Shown one piece after another: positions 11,271-20,776 of a DNA stretch of 35,410 nt (position 1 is the stretch's first letter; every line of letters begins with the position of its first letter). This stretch comes from Verrucomicrobiota bacterium (GTDB lineage Bacteria > Verrucomicrobiota > Verrucomicrobiia > Chthoniobacterales > JACTMZ01). Location: the NCBI GenBank assembly GCA_027624625.1, contig JAQBWH010000021.1, positions 1 through 35,410 of the forward strand, given 5' to 3'. Both the position numbers and the translations under genes were made by a program. Below the pieces are notes generated by a model. It worked only from the letters and a program-made list of their open reading frames with translations, was not told where the DNA came from and searched no databases.

Positions 11271-12287
11271 TCAAAGGCTGCGGCCGGCGGCTTGGACGAA
11301 GGGGCGCAGTTCCCCGACCAGCGCGGCAAAAGCCTCGGGTTCGAGTTGCTGCTGCCCGTCGCTCAGGGCTTCCGCGGGATTGGGGTGAACCTCGATGATG
11401 AGGCCGTCGGCCCCGACGGCCGCCGCTCCGCGGCAGAGGACCTTGACCAGATCGGCGCGTCCGCAGCCCTGGCTGGGATCGACGATGACCGGCAGATGGG
11501 TTTCCGCTTTGGCGATGGCCACGGCCGCCAAGTCGAGGGTGTTGCGCGTGTAATCCTCGAATGTGCGGATGCCGCGTTCGCAGAGAATGACATTGGGGTT
11601 GCCGTGGGCGAGGAGGTATTCGGCCGCGAGGAGCCATTCCTCGATGCGCATGCTCATACCGCGTTTGAGAAGCACGGGCTTGCCGCTGCGGGCGCAAGCC
11701 ACGAGCAACCGGAAATTCTGCGCATTGCGGGCCCCGATTTGCAGGATGTCGGCGGTGCCGGCGACGAGGTCGACATCGCGCTCGCCGAGGACTTCGGTAA
11801 TGATGCGGAGACCGGTTTCGGCCCGGGCGGTGGCCAGCATGCGCAGTCCTTCGGGGCCGAGGCCCTGGAACTCGTAGGGGGAGGTGCGTGGTTTGTAGGC
11901 CCCGCCGCGCAGGATGGTCGCCCCGGCCGCCTTGACCGCGCGGGCCGAGACCATGAGTTGCTCTTCGCTTTCGACCGAGCAGGGGCCGGCCATGAGAACA
12001 AAGTCAGGGCCGCCGATCTTCACGCCGCCTGCGTCGATGACGGTGGTCTCGGGGTGGGATTGGCGGCTGGCCAGTTTGTAGCGTTTTTGCACCCGGATGA
12101 CGCGTTCCACTTGCGGTAGGGCATTGAGCGATTCGAGGCTGGCGTGGGTTGTTTCGTCGCCGATCGCTGCCACCACCGTCTGGCACTCTCCGCGGATCGG
12201 GTTGGGTCTGTAGCCGAGGAGGGAAATTTCGCGGATCACTTCCTCGACCAGATCGGGCGGGGTATGCGGACGGATAACAACAATCAT
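11271..12287 (-). CDS. aroF: 3-deoxy-7-phosphoheptulonate synthase (type I beta DAHP synthase)
   Basis: It condenses phosphoenolpyruvate with erythrose 4-phosphate, the first step of the shikimate pathway. The ATG at 12287 gives 338 residues, the usual size of the Thermotoga/Bacillus-type enzyme. Residues 1 to about 70 form the ferredoxin-like regulatory domain (begins MIVVIRPHTPP), and the TIM barrel follows with VLMAGPCSVES near 95, RGGAYKPRTSPYEFQG near 125, ILCERGIRTFE and DPSQGCGRADLV. The open frame extends a further 80 codons upstream into the promoter and the divergent LOG gene, but that part has no family similarity. Chorismate made downstream is the substrate of the TrpE/TrpG pair in this window. 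Confidence 0.94.
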   Translation of the reverse strand: MIVVIRPHTPPDLVEEVIREISLLGYRPNPIRGECQTVVAAIGDETTHASLESLNALPQVERVIRVQKRYKLASRQSHPETTVIDAGGVKIGGPDFVLMAGPCSVESEEQLMVSARAVKAAGATILRGGAYKPRTSPYEFQGLGPEGLRMLATARAETGLRIITEVLGERDVDLVAGTADILQIGARNAQNFRLLVACARSGKPVLLKRGMSMRIEEWLLAAEYLLAHGNPNVILCERGIRTFEDYTRNTLDLAAVAIAKAETHLPVIVDPSQGCGRADLVKVLCRGAAAVGADGLIIEVHPNPAEALSDGQQQLEPEAFAALVGELRPFVQAAGRSL

Positions 12288-12384
12288 GGGAAGGGGCAAA
12301 ACTAGCAGCGTCACCCGGATGGGGCAACCACGGCACCGAAATTGCGTGCTTTCCCAATCGAGAAGTCCATAATGGAGGGTTCCT

Positions 12385-13458
12385 ATGAAAGAAAAAGAAG
12401 GGGCTGCGATCAAATCGCTCGTGGCCGACAGTGGGTGCGCCCACTCACCGGAGTTGCTGGAAGAATTAATCGAAACAGCGCTTCTGCTTGGTCGGGACAA
12501 AGCCCCGGTAGCCGACATCAAGCTCATCGTCAGGGCACTGAAAGAGTTGCGTTACGCCTCCAAGGTTTTCCAACCCTATTCCGACCGTCGCAAAGTTGCG
12601 GTCTTCGGCTCCGCCCGGCTCGCGCCGGAAACCGCCGAATTCCAGATGGCCGAGGAGATGGGCCGCCACGCCGTCGAGCATGGGTTTATGGTCATCACGG
12701 GCGGTGGTGACGGCATCATGGGTGCCGCGCAAAAAGGGGCGGGTCGGGACAACAGTTTCGGTCTGAACATCCGCCTCCCGTTCGAACAGCGCGCCAATGA
12801 GACGATTCACGGCGACAAAAAGCTGATCAACTTCAACTATTTCTTCACCCGCAAAGTCAACTTCGTCAAAGAAACCGATGCCTTCGTCCTTTTCCCCGGC
12901 GGTTTCGGCACGCAGGACGAGGGATTCGAGTGCCTCACGCTCATGCAGACGGGCAAGGCCAAGATCACGCCGCTCATCTTGCTCGACACGCCGGACGGAC
13001 GCTATTGGGAAACGTGGGAATTTTTCATCAAGAACGATCTCCTGCGCATGAAGCTCATTTCACCGAGCGATTTCCACCTCTTCAAAATTTCGCATTCCTG
13101 CGAGGAAACGATCGCGCACATCCAGCAGTTTTACCGCGTCTTTGAATCTTACCGTTGGCTGCGCGAAAAGATGGTGGTCCGCATCAAGCGCCCCTTGAGC
13201 GTCAATAGTCTCCGTGAGCTGAACGAAAAGTTCGGCCGGATTCTGGTCAGTGGTGCCATCGAGCAGACCGGTCTCCTTCCCGGGGAAGACGGTGACCACG
13301 CTTGGAAGGTGGAACCCATTTTCCGTGGCGGCCAGGAAGATGAAATGCCACGGCTCGTTTTGACGCCGAAGAAGACGGACTTCGGGACACTGCGCCTTTT
13401 CATCGACGCGATCAACGAGTGCGAGACGGTGGATCAACCAGGAGCGGGGCCCGCTTGA
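12385..13458 (+). CDS. LOG family (TIGR00730-type) Rossmann-fold protein
   Basis: This 357-residue protein has the lysine-decarboxylase-like LOG fold: VAVFGSARL near residue 73, ITGGGDGIMGAAQKGA near 110 and PGGFGTQDE near 170, the last being the PGGxGTxxE signature. Small LOG proteins release cytokinin bases from their nucleoside monophosphates; some longer members are nucleotide 5'-monophosphate nucleosidases such as PpnN. This protein has about 65 extra N-terminal and 100 extra C-terminal residues, so the substrate cannot be assumed. GGAGGG lies six bases before the ATG. Its stop codon overlaps the TTG start of cimA, which suggests coupled translation. Confidence 0.85.
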   Translation: MKEKEGAAIKSLVADSGCAHSPELLEELIETALLLGRDKAPVADIKLIVRALKELRYASKVFQPYSDRRKVAVFGSARLAPETAEFQMAEEMGRHAVEHGFMVITGGGDGIMGAAQKGAGRDNSFGLNIRLPFEQRANETIHGDKKLINFNYFFTRKVNFVKETDAFVLFPGGFGTQDEGFECLTLMQTGKAKITPLILLDTPDGRYWETWEFFIKNDLLRMKLISPSDFHLFKISHSCEETIAHIQQFYRVFESYRWLREKMVVRIKRPLSVNSLRELNEKFGRILVSGAIEQTGLLPGEDGDHAWKVEPIFRGGQEDEMPRLVLTPKKTDFGTLRLFIDAINECETVDQPGAGPA

Positions 13459-15038
13459 AGACCAGTCCTACAGTCACAGTCTATGACACCACTCTGCGCG
13501 ACGGCACGCAGGGGACGGGGATTTCATTCAGCGTGCAGGACAAGTTGCGGGTGGCCGAGCGTCTGGACGAGTTCGGGGTGGATTACATCGAGGGTGGGTG
13601 GCCGGGCTCGAATCCCAAGGATGTCGAATTCTTTGCCGAAGCGGCCAAGCGTTCGTGGAAACACGCCAAGATCACGGCCTTTGGCATGACCCGCCGCGGC
13701 GGGGTGAAGGTGGAGGATGACGCGCAAGTGCGGCAACTTCTCGAGGCCGGCACGAGGGTCATCACGGTGGTCGGTAAAACCTGGCCGCTCCATGTCACGG
13801 AGGTCTTCGGCGTGACCCTCGAGGAGAACTTGGCCATGATTCGCGACACGGTGGCCTACCTCAAGCTCGAAGGGCGCGAGGTGTTTTACGATGCGGAGCA
13901 TTTCTTCGACAGTTACCGGGAGGATCCGGAGTATTCTTTGGCCACCTTGAAAGCGGCGGCCGAGGCGGGTGCCGACTTGCTCGTGCTTTGCGACACGAAT
14001 GGCGGGAGTCTTCCGGCCTTCGTGGCCGAGGCGACCAAGGCGGCGTCTGCCGGGGCCGGTTGGCGGGTCGGCACGCACACCCACAATGATTGCGGGCTCG
14101 GGGTGGCCAACGCGCTGGCCGCAGTGGGTGCGGGTGCCATCCAGGTGCAGGGCACGATGAACGGCTACGGGGAGCGGGTGGGCAATTGCAATTTGACCAC
14201 GCTCATCCCTTTGCTCCAACTCAAGTGCGAGGAACCGCTGGTCCGGGGGTTGGAGCGGTTGACCGAACTGTCGCGTTTCATCGACGAAGTGGCCAATGTC
14301 CCCCACGACATCCGGGCGCCTTTTGTCGGTGCGGCGGCCTTCACCCACAAGGGGGGCCTGCATGTCCACGCGGTGCAGAAATTGGCCCGCTCCTACGAGC
14401 ACATCGACCCCGCACTGGTCGGCAACGAACGGGTGGTGTCCATCTCGGATCTTTCCGGCCAGACCAATGTCCTGGTCAAAGCCGAGTCGATGGGGTTCAA
14501 ACTGGCCAAAGGTTCCCCCGAGGTGGCCAAGGTGCTGCAGGAGGTCAAGCGTCTCGAGCACGAGGGTTTCGAATTCGAGGCGGCGGAGGCGTCTTTCGAA
14601 CTGCTCATCCGGCGTACGCTCGGACAGCATCGCCCGCTTTTCGAACTCGACGAATACAAGTGCGACTTTCTGCGCAGTGGCAACCCCTCGGGCGACTGGA
14701 ACAAATGCACCGCCATGGTGCAGATCCGGGTCGACGGCGAAGAGGTCCACAAGCAAGGGCAGGGCGACGGTCCGGTCAATGCGCTCGATGCTGCCTTGCG
14801 TCTTGCCTTGGTTCCCTTTCACCCGGTGATCGGCGGCGTGCGTCTCGACGATTACAAGGTGCGCATCATCAACGGCCGGCGTGGCACGGCGGCCCGCACC
14901 CGTGTTTTTATTTTGTCCACCGACGGCAAAGCGGAATGGGGGACGGTCGGGGTCTCCGACAACATCATCGAAGCGAGTTGGCAGGCCCTGGTCGATAGTT
15001 TCGACTACGCCGTCCTTCGGGCGGGGCGCGCGGCTTGA
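13455..15038 (+). CDS. cimA: Citramalate synthase CimA
   Basis: It condenses pyruvate with acetyl-CoA to citramalate, giving 2-oxobutyrate for isoleucine without threonine. It has the LeuA-like architecture: a TIM barrel opening with VYDTTLRDGTQGTGISF, then a metal-binding HTHNDCGLGVANAL and NGYGERVGNCNL, and a C-terminal LeuA-type allosteric domain from about residue 390. EGGWPGSNPKD near residue 50 and the HKGGLHVHAV block are typical of CimA rather than 2-isopropylmalate synthase. I chose TTG at 13455, which overlaps the upstream stop (TTGA) and has AGGAG about 11 bases before it, giving 528 residues. A GTG at 13419 would add 12 residues of no similarity. Confidence 0.92.
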   Translation: MKTSPTVTVYDTTLRDGTQGTGISFSVQDKLRVAERLDEFGVDYIEGGWPGSNPKDVEFFAEAAKRSWKHAKITAFGMTRRGGVKVEDDAQVRQLLEAGTRVITVVGKTWPLHVTEVFGVTLEENLAMIRDTVAYLKLEGREVFYDAEHFFDSYREDPEYSLATLKAAAEAGADLLVLCDTNGGSLPAFVAEATKAASAGAGWRVGTHTHNDCGLGVANALAAVGAGAIQVQGTMNGYGERVGNCNLTTLIPLLQLKCEEPLVRGLERLTELSRFIDEVANVPHDIRAPFVGAAAFTHKGGLHVHAVQKLARSYEHIDPALVGNERVVSISDLSGQTNVLVKAESMGFKLAKGSPEVAKVLQEVKRLEHEGFEFEAAEASFELLIRRTLGQHRPLFELDEYKCDFLRSGNPSGDWNKCTAMVQIRVDGEEVHKQGQGDGPVNALDAALRLALVPFHPVIGGVRLDDYKVRIINGRRGTAARTRVFILSTDGKAEWGTVGVSDNIIEASWQALVDSFDYAVLRAGRAA

Positions 15039-15048
15039 GGCTCCGAGG

Positions 15049-15798
15049 TCAGCGCAGCGGGTCCGAATACCGGTTGACCCGGAAATCGCTGCTGCGTTGC
15101 AAGGAGGATGGTCGTTCGGGGCGGGTGGGAGAACCCCCGCCGATGGTATCGACCACGCGGGCCTGCAAGCGGAAGGTATTGACCGGGACGCGCACGCGGC
15201 GGTTGCCGCCCGATAGTTTACGGCGGCCGACAATGAACTCGTAGGGTTTGTAATAGTTGCCCAGGTCGCGACGGTAAGAGCCCTGGTTGATGCCGATGCG
15301 GAGGTTTTTGCGGATCTCGAAGTGAAGGTGCGCGACATACATGCCGCGGTTGGTCCCGATACTGCCGACCAACTGGCCGCGTCGCGCCTGCTTTCCCTCG
15401 CGGACAAAGATCTGGTGCAGGTGGGTGTAAAGCGAGTCGACGTAGTTCCAGCGTCCGCCGCTCCAGTAGGCATGCCGGATGATCACCGTCTTACCCCATC
15501 CCATGCGCGCATCGCGGGCAAAGACGACCAAACCGTGCGCCGTGGAGTAGACCGGGGCGCCGAGGTCGGTATTGCCGCCTCCGCCTCCATTCCAGTCATC
15601 GCCCATGTGACGTCCGACAATGAGGCCGCGGGAGCGGTAATAACCGACGGCATCCGGTTTCCCCACCGGCATGTCGAAGCCGTCGGCACTGCGGGTGGCG
15701 GAATATTTGAACCCCTCGGGCAAGCCTTCGCCGCCCTGCGCGTGGAGCCCGGCCATGGCGAGCAGGAGCGCGAAAAGGGGCGTGAGGGCGCGACGCAT
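15049..15798 (-). CDS. Secreted M23-family metallopeptidase
   Basis: This is a probable zinc endopeptidase cutting peptidoglycan cross-bridges in the periplasm. It has 249 residues, with a signal peptide in the first ~20 (basic MRR, then hydrophobic ALTPLFALLLAMAGLHA). The LytM-type ligands are visible: H64 and D68 in GRHMGDDWN, THLHQ at 125-129 and AHLHFE at 156-161. A long glycine run (GGGGG near 71) follows the first motif. The last ~50 residues are basic and lack family similarity. The gene converges with cimA, leaving only ten bases between the stops. The zinc ligands are intact, so it is probably active and not a degenerate EnvC/NlpD-like activator. Confidence 0.88.
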   Translation of the reverse strand: MRRALTPLFALLLAMAGLHAQGGEGLPEGFKYSATRSADGFDMPVGKPDAVGYYRSRGLIVGRHMGDDWNGGGGGNTDLGAPVYSTAHGLVVFARDARMGWGKTVIIRHAYWSGGRWNYVDSLYTHLHQIFVREGKQARRGQLVGSIGTNRGMYVAHLHFEIRKNLRIGINQGSYRRDLGNYYKPYEFIVGRRKLSGGNRRVRVPVNTFRLQARVVDTIGGGSPTRPERPSSLQRSSDFRVNRYSDPLR

Positions 15799-15925
15799 AA
15801 CCCTTTGAGCTTAAAGATCCGCTCTTTGCCGGGCAAGCGCGGTCGGTTCGGCTCAGCGGACCTTGCGACATCCGTGGAGCAAAGGAGTTTCAGATCACCC
15901 CGAGTTGCCGCGGTCGAGGTCCCGG

Positions 15926-16366
15926 TCAGCCGATGGCCGGCGATTGGAAGGGAGGAGGCGAAGAACCGGGTGGCGCTTGGTTGACCCGCACGACAGGAAC
16001 CGGAAAGCGCATGCGCATGTCGCTGTCGAGACGGATCTCGACGTGATGGACGCCGAACTTCTTAATCTGCACTCCTCCGAAGAAATGCACGTTGGTTGCA
16101 CTTCCGTCGATTTCGTTCAGTTGGAAGTCGATGCCGGCCTCGGCAATAACTTCGTCTTCGGGGTCGAGGATTCTCGAGTCTTGATGAAACCGTCCGATGC
16201 CGCCGCACCAGCGCGTCCAAAGACAGAGTTTGAAGAACCCGACGGGAACCTGCGGTGCGGGAATGGCTCCGATCACGCCAACGAGCGTTTGCGACCCGCT
16301 CACTTCGGTGCGCACATCCTCGCAGAGAATGACCGATTGGAGATCCGGTGTGATGGTGGGATCCAT
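15926..16366 (-). CDS. Conserved hypothetical protein downstream of uppP
   Basis: A 146-residue protein starting MDPTITPDLQ, with the recognisable pattern VILCEDVRTEVSGSQTLVGVIGAIP at its front. It resembles the DUF6941-type proteins that begin with an 'ILCDDVR.E..GK.tLiGiy' strand, an identification from memory only. It continues as a beta-rich domain with VGFFKLCLWTRW and HHVEIRLDSDMRMRFPVPVV, and ends in a Pro/Ser-rich tail. It has no signal peptide or membrane segment. The start lies two bases after the uppP stop, so it is co-transcribed and probably translationally coupled. Function unknown. The frame also continues upstream inside uppP, where it is only a shadow. Confidence 0.7.
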   Translation of the reverse strand: MDPTITPDLQSVILCEDVRTEVSGSQTLVGVIGAIPAPQVPVGFFKLCLWTRWCGGIGRFHQDSRILDPEDEVIAEAGIDFQLNEIDGSATNVHFFGGVQIKKFGVHHVEIRLDSDMRMRFPVPVVRVNQAPPGSSPPPFQSPAIG

Positions 16367-16368
16367 AG

Positions 16369-17208
16369 TCAGGGTGGGAACCAGAAGAGCCATGCCGCTA
16401 CGACCAAGGCAAGGGCAACCCGATACCAGCCGAAGATTTCCATACCGTGGGACTTGAGGTAGCCGACCATCCATTGGACGGCGAAGAGAGCAGAGAGCCA
16501 GGCCGCGCCGAAACCGATGAGCAGGGGGGTCGCGCCGTAGGTGGCGAGCATTTCCGGGCCGTGTTTCAGGGTATCGTAGGCCGTGGCGGCTGTGAGGGTG
16601 ATGACTCCGAGCAGAAAACTGAGTTCCACCGCGGCGGGTAGGGAAAGCCCGACCAACACTCCCCCCACGATGGTGATGAGACTGCGGCTTACCCCGGGCC
16701 ACATGGCGATGCATTGGGCAAAGCCGACCACCAGGGCCATGCGAACGGTCAACTGGTCGAGATCGAAGCCGGTGGTCGGTGCGGTGCCGCGGCGGCGGCG
16801 TGCCAAAGAGACGACAAGAATGGCCAATCCGCCGGCGAACCAAGCGGCAACCACTGGCCAAAGTCCCCATTCGTTGCCGCCGAAAAGGTATTTTTTGATC
16901 GGCTTTTCGAGCAGCAGGCCGAGGACGGCTGCGGGCACGAAAGCGGAGAGGAGGTTGATCAGCAGACGCTGCCCCGCTTTGTTGCGCCCGACGGCACCCA
17001 TCACCATCTGGGCCACGCGCTGGCGATAAATACCCAACACCGCGAGGATGGCGCCGGCTTGGATGCAAATGGCGAAGGCGTCCGACGCCGTGCTGGAGTC
17101 AATGCCCATCAGCCGCTGGGCGAGCAACAGGTGACCGGTGGAGCTGACCGGAAGATATTCGGTTAATCCTTCGACCAGACCGAGGATGAGAGCTTGGAAG
17201 TTATCCAC
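16369..17208 (-). CDS. uppP: Undecaprenyl-diphosphatase UppP (BacA)
   Basis: This integral membrane phosphatase recycles undecaprenyl diphosphate to the monophosphate carrier used in peptidoglycan and O-antigen assembly; overexpression in other bacteria gives bacitracin resistance. The 279 residues match the BacA family. The two catalytic signatures are intact: EGLTEYLPVSSTGHLL at residues 14-29 and the PGVSRS motif near 175. About eight hydrophobic segments are visible. A hypothetical gene follows after two bases and the PII gene lies 36 bases upstream on the same strand, so a three-gene transcript is possible. Confidence 0.95.
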   Translation of the reverse strand: MDNFQALILGLVEGLTEYLPVSSTGHLLLAQRLMGIDSSTASDAFAICIQAGAILAVLGIYRQRVAQMVMGAVGRNKAGQRLLINLLSAFVPAAVLGLLLEKPIKKYLFGGNEWGLWPVVAAWFAGGLAILVVSLARRRRGTAPTTGFDLDQLTVRMALVVGFAQCIAMWPGVSRSLITIVGGVLVGLSLPAAVELSFLLGVITLTAATAYDTLKHGPEMLATYGATPLLIGFGAAWLSALFAVQWMVGYLKSHGMEIFGWYRVALALVVAAWLFWFPP

Positions 17209-17244
17209 GACGGGAGGTCCCTCCGGAGAGCAGGCAAGATGGGG

Positions 17245-18199
<955 letters not shown>

Positions 18200-18203
<4 letters not shown>

Positions 18204-18982
18204 GCAAGGTGGCCGAAGAAGGCGTGGTGCTGGTGGACTGCCGCTTTGTGCGGGAGCGCAATGCGCTGCTCTGCTCGGCGGACTTCGGGCCGCTGTTCAT
18301 GGATATGTATCTTCACCTCGGGCAAAACGGGTTGGTGCTGGGTGGCGGGGCTGACGAGAAATTGAAGCTGCTCTTTGCGGCTTTGGTCCTGCATGCCGCG
18401 TCGCGTCGGCAAGCCGACACCTGCGCCTGGACGCTGCATCTCGAATCGGCGGGAATGAACCTTTTTGGCGTGGTGGAGAATCCGACCGGTCATGTCACCG
18501 GCCAGGTCTTCACCGAGCACATCCGACCGATGGGCGGCAATGTTCTCCATGCCGAGTTGGCCGGACCCGGTGGTCTGCGGCGGCGCAGCTCGGTCGACTT
18601 CAAGGGCGACGACATTTTTCGCGCGGCGGCGGATTATTACAGGCGGAGCGAGCAAAGACCGGCCCGTTATTTCGGACTGGAGGGCGATCAATTCGCCCTG
18701 CTCACCGCGCAACCCGATTGCGACACGGAATGGTTGGAATCCGTGGACGGCAAGGGGTTGGTCACCATGACCCGGGACCTCGCGCGTGCGCCGCTGGAGA
18801 AGCGTCCTTACCGTTTTTGCTGCGGGTGTTCCCCCGCGCGGGTGGCCGGTGTGCTCGCGCCCACTTTGCGGGGCGACCTCGATGGCATTTTCCAGGGTGA
18901 CGCCCACATCACAGTGAGCTGCCCACGCTGCGGTGCGCGCCACGAGTTGGCCCGCGGGCTTTTCGATACTCCTGCCGCCTGA
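18200..18982 (+). CDS. hslO: Hsp33-like redox-regulated chaperone (HslO family)
   Basis: Hsp33 is a cytoplasmic holdase that becomes active when oxidation releases zinc from four cysteines. The 260-residue product ends with the matching redox switch: CGC in FCCGCSPARV, then 30-odd residues including GDLDGIF, then CPRCGARHEL, i.e. the CxC...CxxC pattern. The N-terminal part is divergent but contains LLFAALVLHAASR and GHVTGQVFTEHIRP, where the family has its own conserved strands. The GTG at 18200 overlaps the previous stop and follows a good purine-rich AGAGAGAGG. An extra Cys (FCC) precedes the first pair. I am confident of the family, less so of classical Hsp33 regulation. Confidence 0.82.
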
Positions 18983-19080
18983 CTCTGGCCGGTCGGGCCC
19001 GAGCCGGCAGGGCACACTGAAACGGGTAGGGGCAAGGTTTCCTGCTTGGGAAAAGTGGTTGTGAGGTTAGGTTGCACATC

Positions 19081-20601
19081 GTGAAGCGGACGATTTGGAT
19101 TTTGGGAGACCAGCTGGGGCCGGACAACGCGGCCATGGCCGGAGCGCGGAAGAAGGAGGACGTCCTTTTTTTCGTCGAGAGTGAGCGGGGGTTGAAAAAG
19201 TTGCCCTATCACAAGAAGCGGCTGGCTTTGCTCCTTTCGGCCCAACGTCATTTGGCCGAGGAAAGGCGCCAGGAGGGTTGGACCGTGGATTACCATCCGC
19301 TGGGGCGCGGGACGAGTTGGGAGTCGGCGCTGGCCGCGCACATGAAGAAATACCAGTCGCAACGGATTCTCCTCGCGGCCCCGAACAATTACGATGAAGG
19401 GCAGGCGGTGCAGAAATTGGCCGGGAAGTTCCCGCTCGAAGTCGTGCCGACCCGGCAGTTCCTGGTGCCACGGGAAGAATTCCTCGGGTGGGCCGAGGGC
19501 AAAAAGTCGCTCCTCATGGAGACGCATTACCGCCGGGTGCGGACCGAGTTCGGATTTCTCATGGAGGCGGATGGCAAGCCGGTGGGGGGGCGCTGGAATT
19601 TCGACGAGGAGAATCGCAAGACCTTTCGTGATTGGACCAAAGCAGGGCGCCCGCGGGCCGAGGTATCGAAGGAAAAAACGGACCGCATGACGCGGGAGGT
19701 GATGGCCTTGGTCGAGAAAGAGTTCAGCGCCCATCCGGGCTCGACCGAGGGTTTCTGGCTACCGGTCGACCGTGCCGGTGCGCTGCGGTGGTTGGATGAC
19801 TTCATCACGACGCGGTTGGCGGGGTTTGGTCCGTGGGAGGACCTCATGGTGGAAGGTGACGAGTTTCTTTTCCACGCGGTGATCTCACCGCTGCTCAATC
19901 TCGGGCTGCTCACTCCGCGCGAATGCCTCGAGGGGGCGATCGCTGCTTACGGGAAGGGGAAGGTGCCGCTGGCCGGGGTGGAGGGATTCGTGCGGCAGAT
20001 TGCGGGGTGGCGGGAATTCGTCAATGGCGTCTATTGGCTCAAGATGCCGGATTACGTGAAGTCCAACGGCCTCGAGGCGCAGAGGCCGCTTCCGGGATTT
20101 TTTTACACCGGCGAGACGGAGATGAATTGCCTCGGGCAGTGCCTGCGGCAGGTGCTGGACACGGGGTATAACCACCACATCCAGCGGCTCATGGTGCTGG
20201 GGAATTTTTTACTTCTGGCCGGGGTGCGTCCGGACGAGGCCTTGAGGTGGTTCAACGAAATGTATGTCGATGCGCATGATTGGGTCATGGCGGCCAATGT
20301 GGTCGGCATGGTGCTGCATGCCGATGGCGGGTTCATGGCGACGAAGCCTTATGCCGCGGGGTCGGGCTACATTTCGAAGATGAGCAACTACTGTGCGGGT
20401 TGTCGCTACAAGCCGGAGGTCAAAACGGGGCCGGAGGCGTGTCCGTTCAATTACCTTTATTGGGATTTTTTCGCGCGGCACGAGAAGCGTTTTGCCCGCA
20501 ATCCGCGGATCGGAATGGCCTTGAAGACCTTGGCCAAGAAGACGCCGGCCGACCGGAAGGCGATTGCCGATTCGGCGCGCGCTTTTTTGGGATCAATTTA
20601 G
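19081..20601 (+). CDS. phrB: Iron-sulfur bacterial cryptochrome/(6-4) photolyase (PhrB-like)
   Basis: This flavoprotein of the FeS-BCP group repairs (6-4) photoproducts with light. It starts KRTIWILGDQLG, the deoxyribodipyrimidine-photolyase-related domain, and has 506 residues. With GTG at 19081 as start, cysteines fall at residues 350 (EMNCLGQ), 438 and 441 (YCAGCRY) and 454 (EACPF). These are the numbers I recall for the [4Fe-4S] ligands of Agrobacterium PhrB, a strong match that also supports this start over the TTG at 19072. Histidines in TGYNHHIQRLMVLGN and the NYLYWDF block fit the FAD/substrate pocket. It lies 98 bases after the Hsp33-like gene, so a light/oxidative-stress grouping is plausible. 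Confidence 0.92.
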   Translation: MKRTIWILGDQLGPDNAAMAGARKKEDVLFFVESERGLKKLPYHKKRLALLLSAQRHLAEERRQEGWTVDYHPLGRGTSWESALAAHMKKYQSQRILLAAPNNYDEGQAVQKLAGKFPLEVVPTRQFLVPREEFLGWAEGKKSLLMETHYRRVRTEFGFLMEADGKPVGGRWNFDEENRKTFRDWTKAGRPRAEVSKEKTDRMTREVMALVEKEFSAHPGSTEGFWLPVDRAGALRWLDDFITTRLAGFGPWEDLMVEGDEFLFHAVISPLLNLGLLTPRECLEGAIAAYGKGKVPLAGVEGFVRQIAGWREFVNGVYWLKMPDYVKSNGLEAQRPLPGFFYTGETEMNCLGQCLRQVLDTGYNHHIQRLMVLGNFLLLAGVRPDEALRWFNEMYVDAHDWVMAANVVGMVLHADGGFMATKPYAAGSGYISKMSNYCAGCRYKPEVKTGPEACPFNYLYWDFFARHEKRFARNPRIGMALKTLAKKTPADRKAIADSARAFLGSI

Positions 20602-20681
20602 CTGCAGCCGAGTCTGCGAGACGGCCCGCCGGCCAATTGGAGAGGGCAAAAGGCCAGGATTTTTTCCCCCTGAATGCTCAA

Positions 20682-20732
20682 CACGGAAAACGGAAAACTC
20701 CCGAGCCAGAGGCTCGGGTCGTTTTCTCCGTG
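20682..20732. repeat. Intergenic hairpin repeat between phrB and mscS-like gene
   Basis: An inner perfect 8-bp stem (20700-20707 with 20711-20718, loop AGA) is enclosed by interrupted outer arms: CACGGA at 20682-20687 with TCCGTG, and GAAAAC at 20693-20698 with GTTTTC. The downstream side continues into TGCCCTCTGCG. The left arm repeats CGGAAAA twice. No T-run follows, so it is not a standard terminator. The layout, an outer arm with CACGGA around a GC-rich hairpin, recalls the palindromes at 71-211 and 28665-28767, although the sequence is not the same. Confidence 0.6.
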
Positions 20733-20776
20733 CCCTCTGCGTTTGATGTGGTTAATTCATTCCTGTGACATGCGCG

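Noticed and set aside
13524..15473. A 649-codon open frame on the minus strand opposite cimA and the M23 gene
   Set aside because: It lies fully antisense to two well-supported genes, is His/Arg/Pro-biased as expected from GC-rich antisense frames, and has no domain. It is a shadow.
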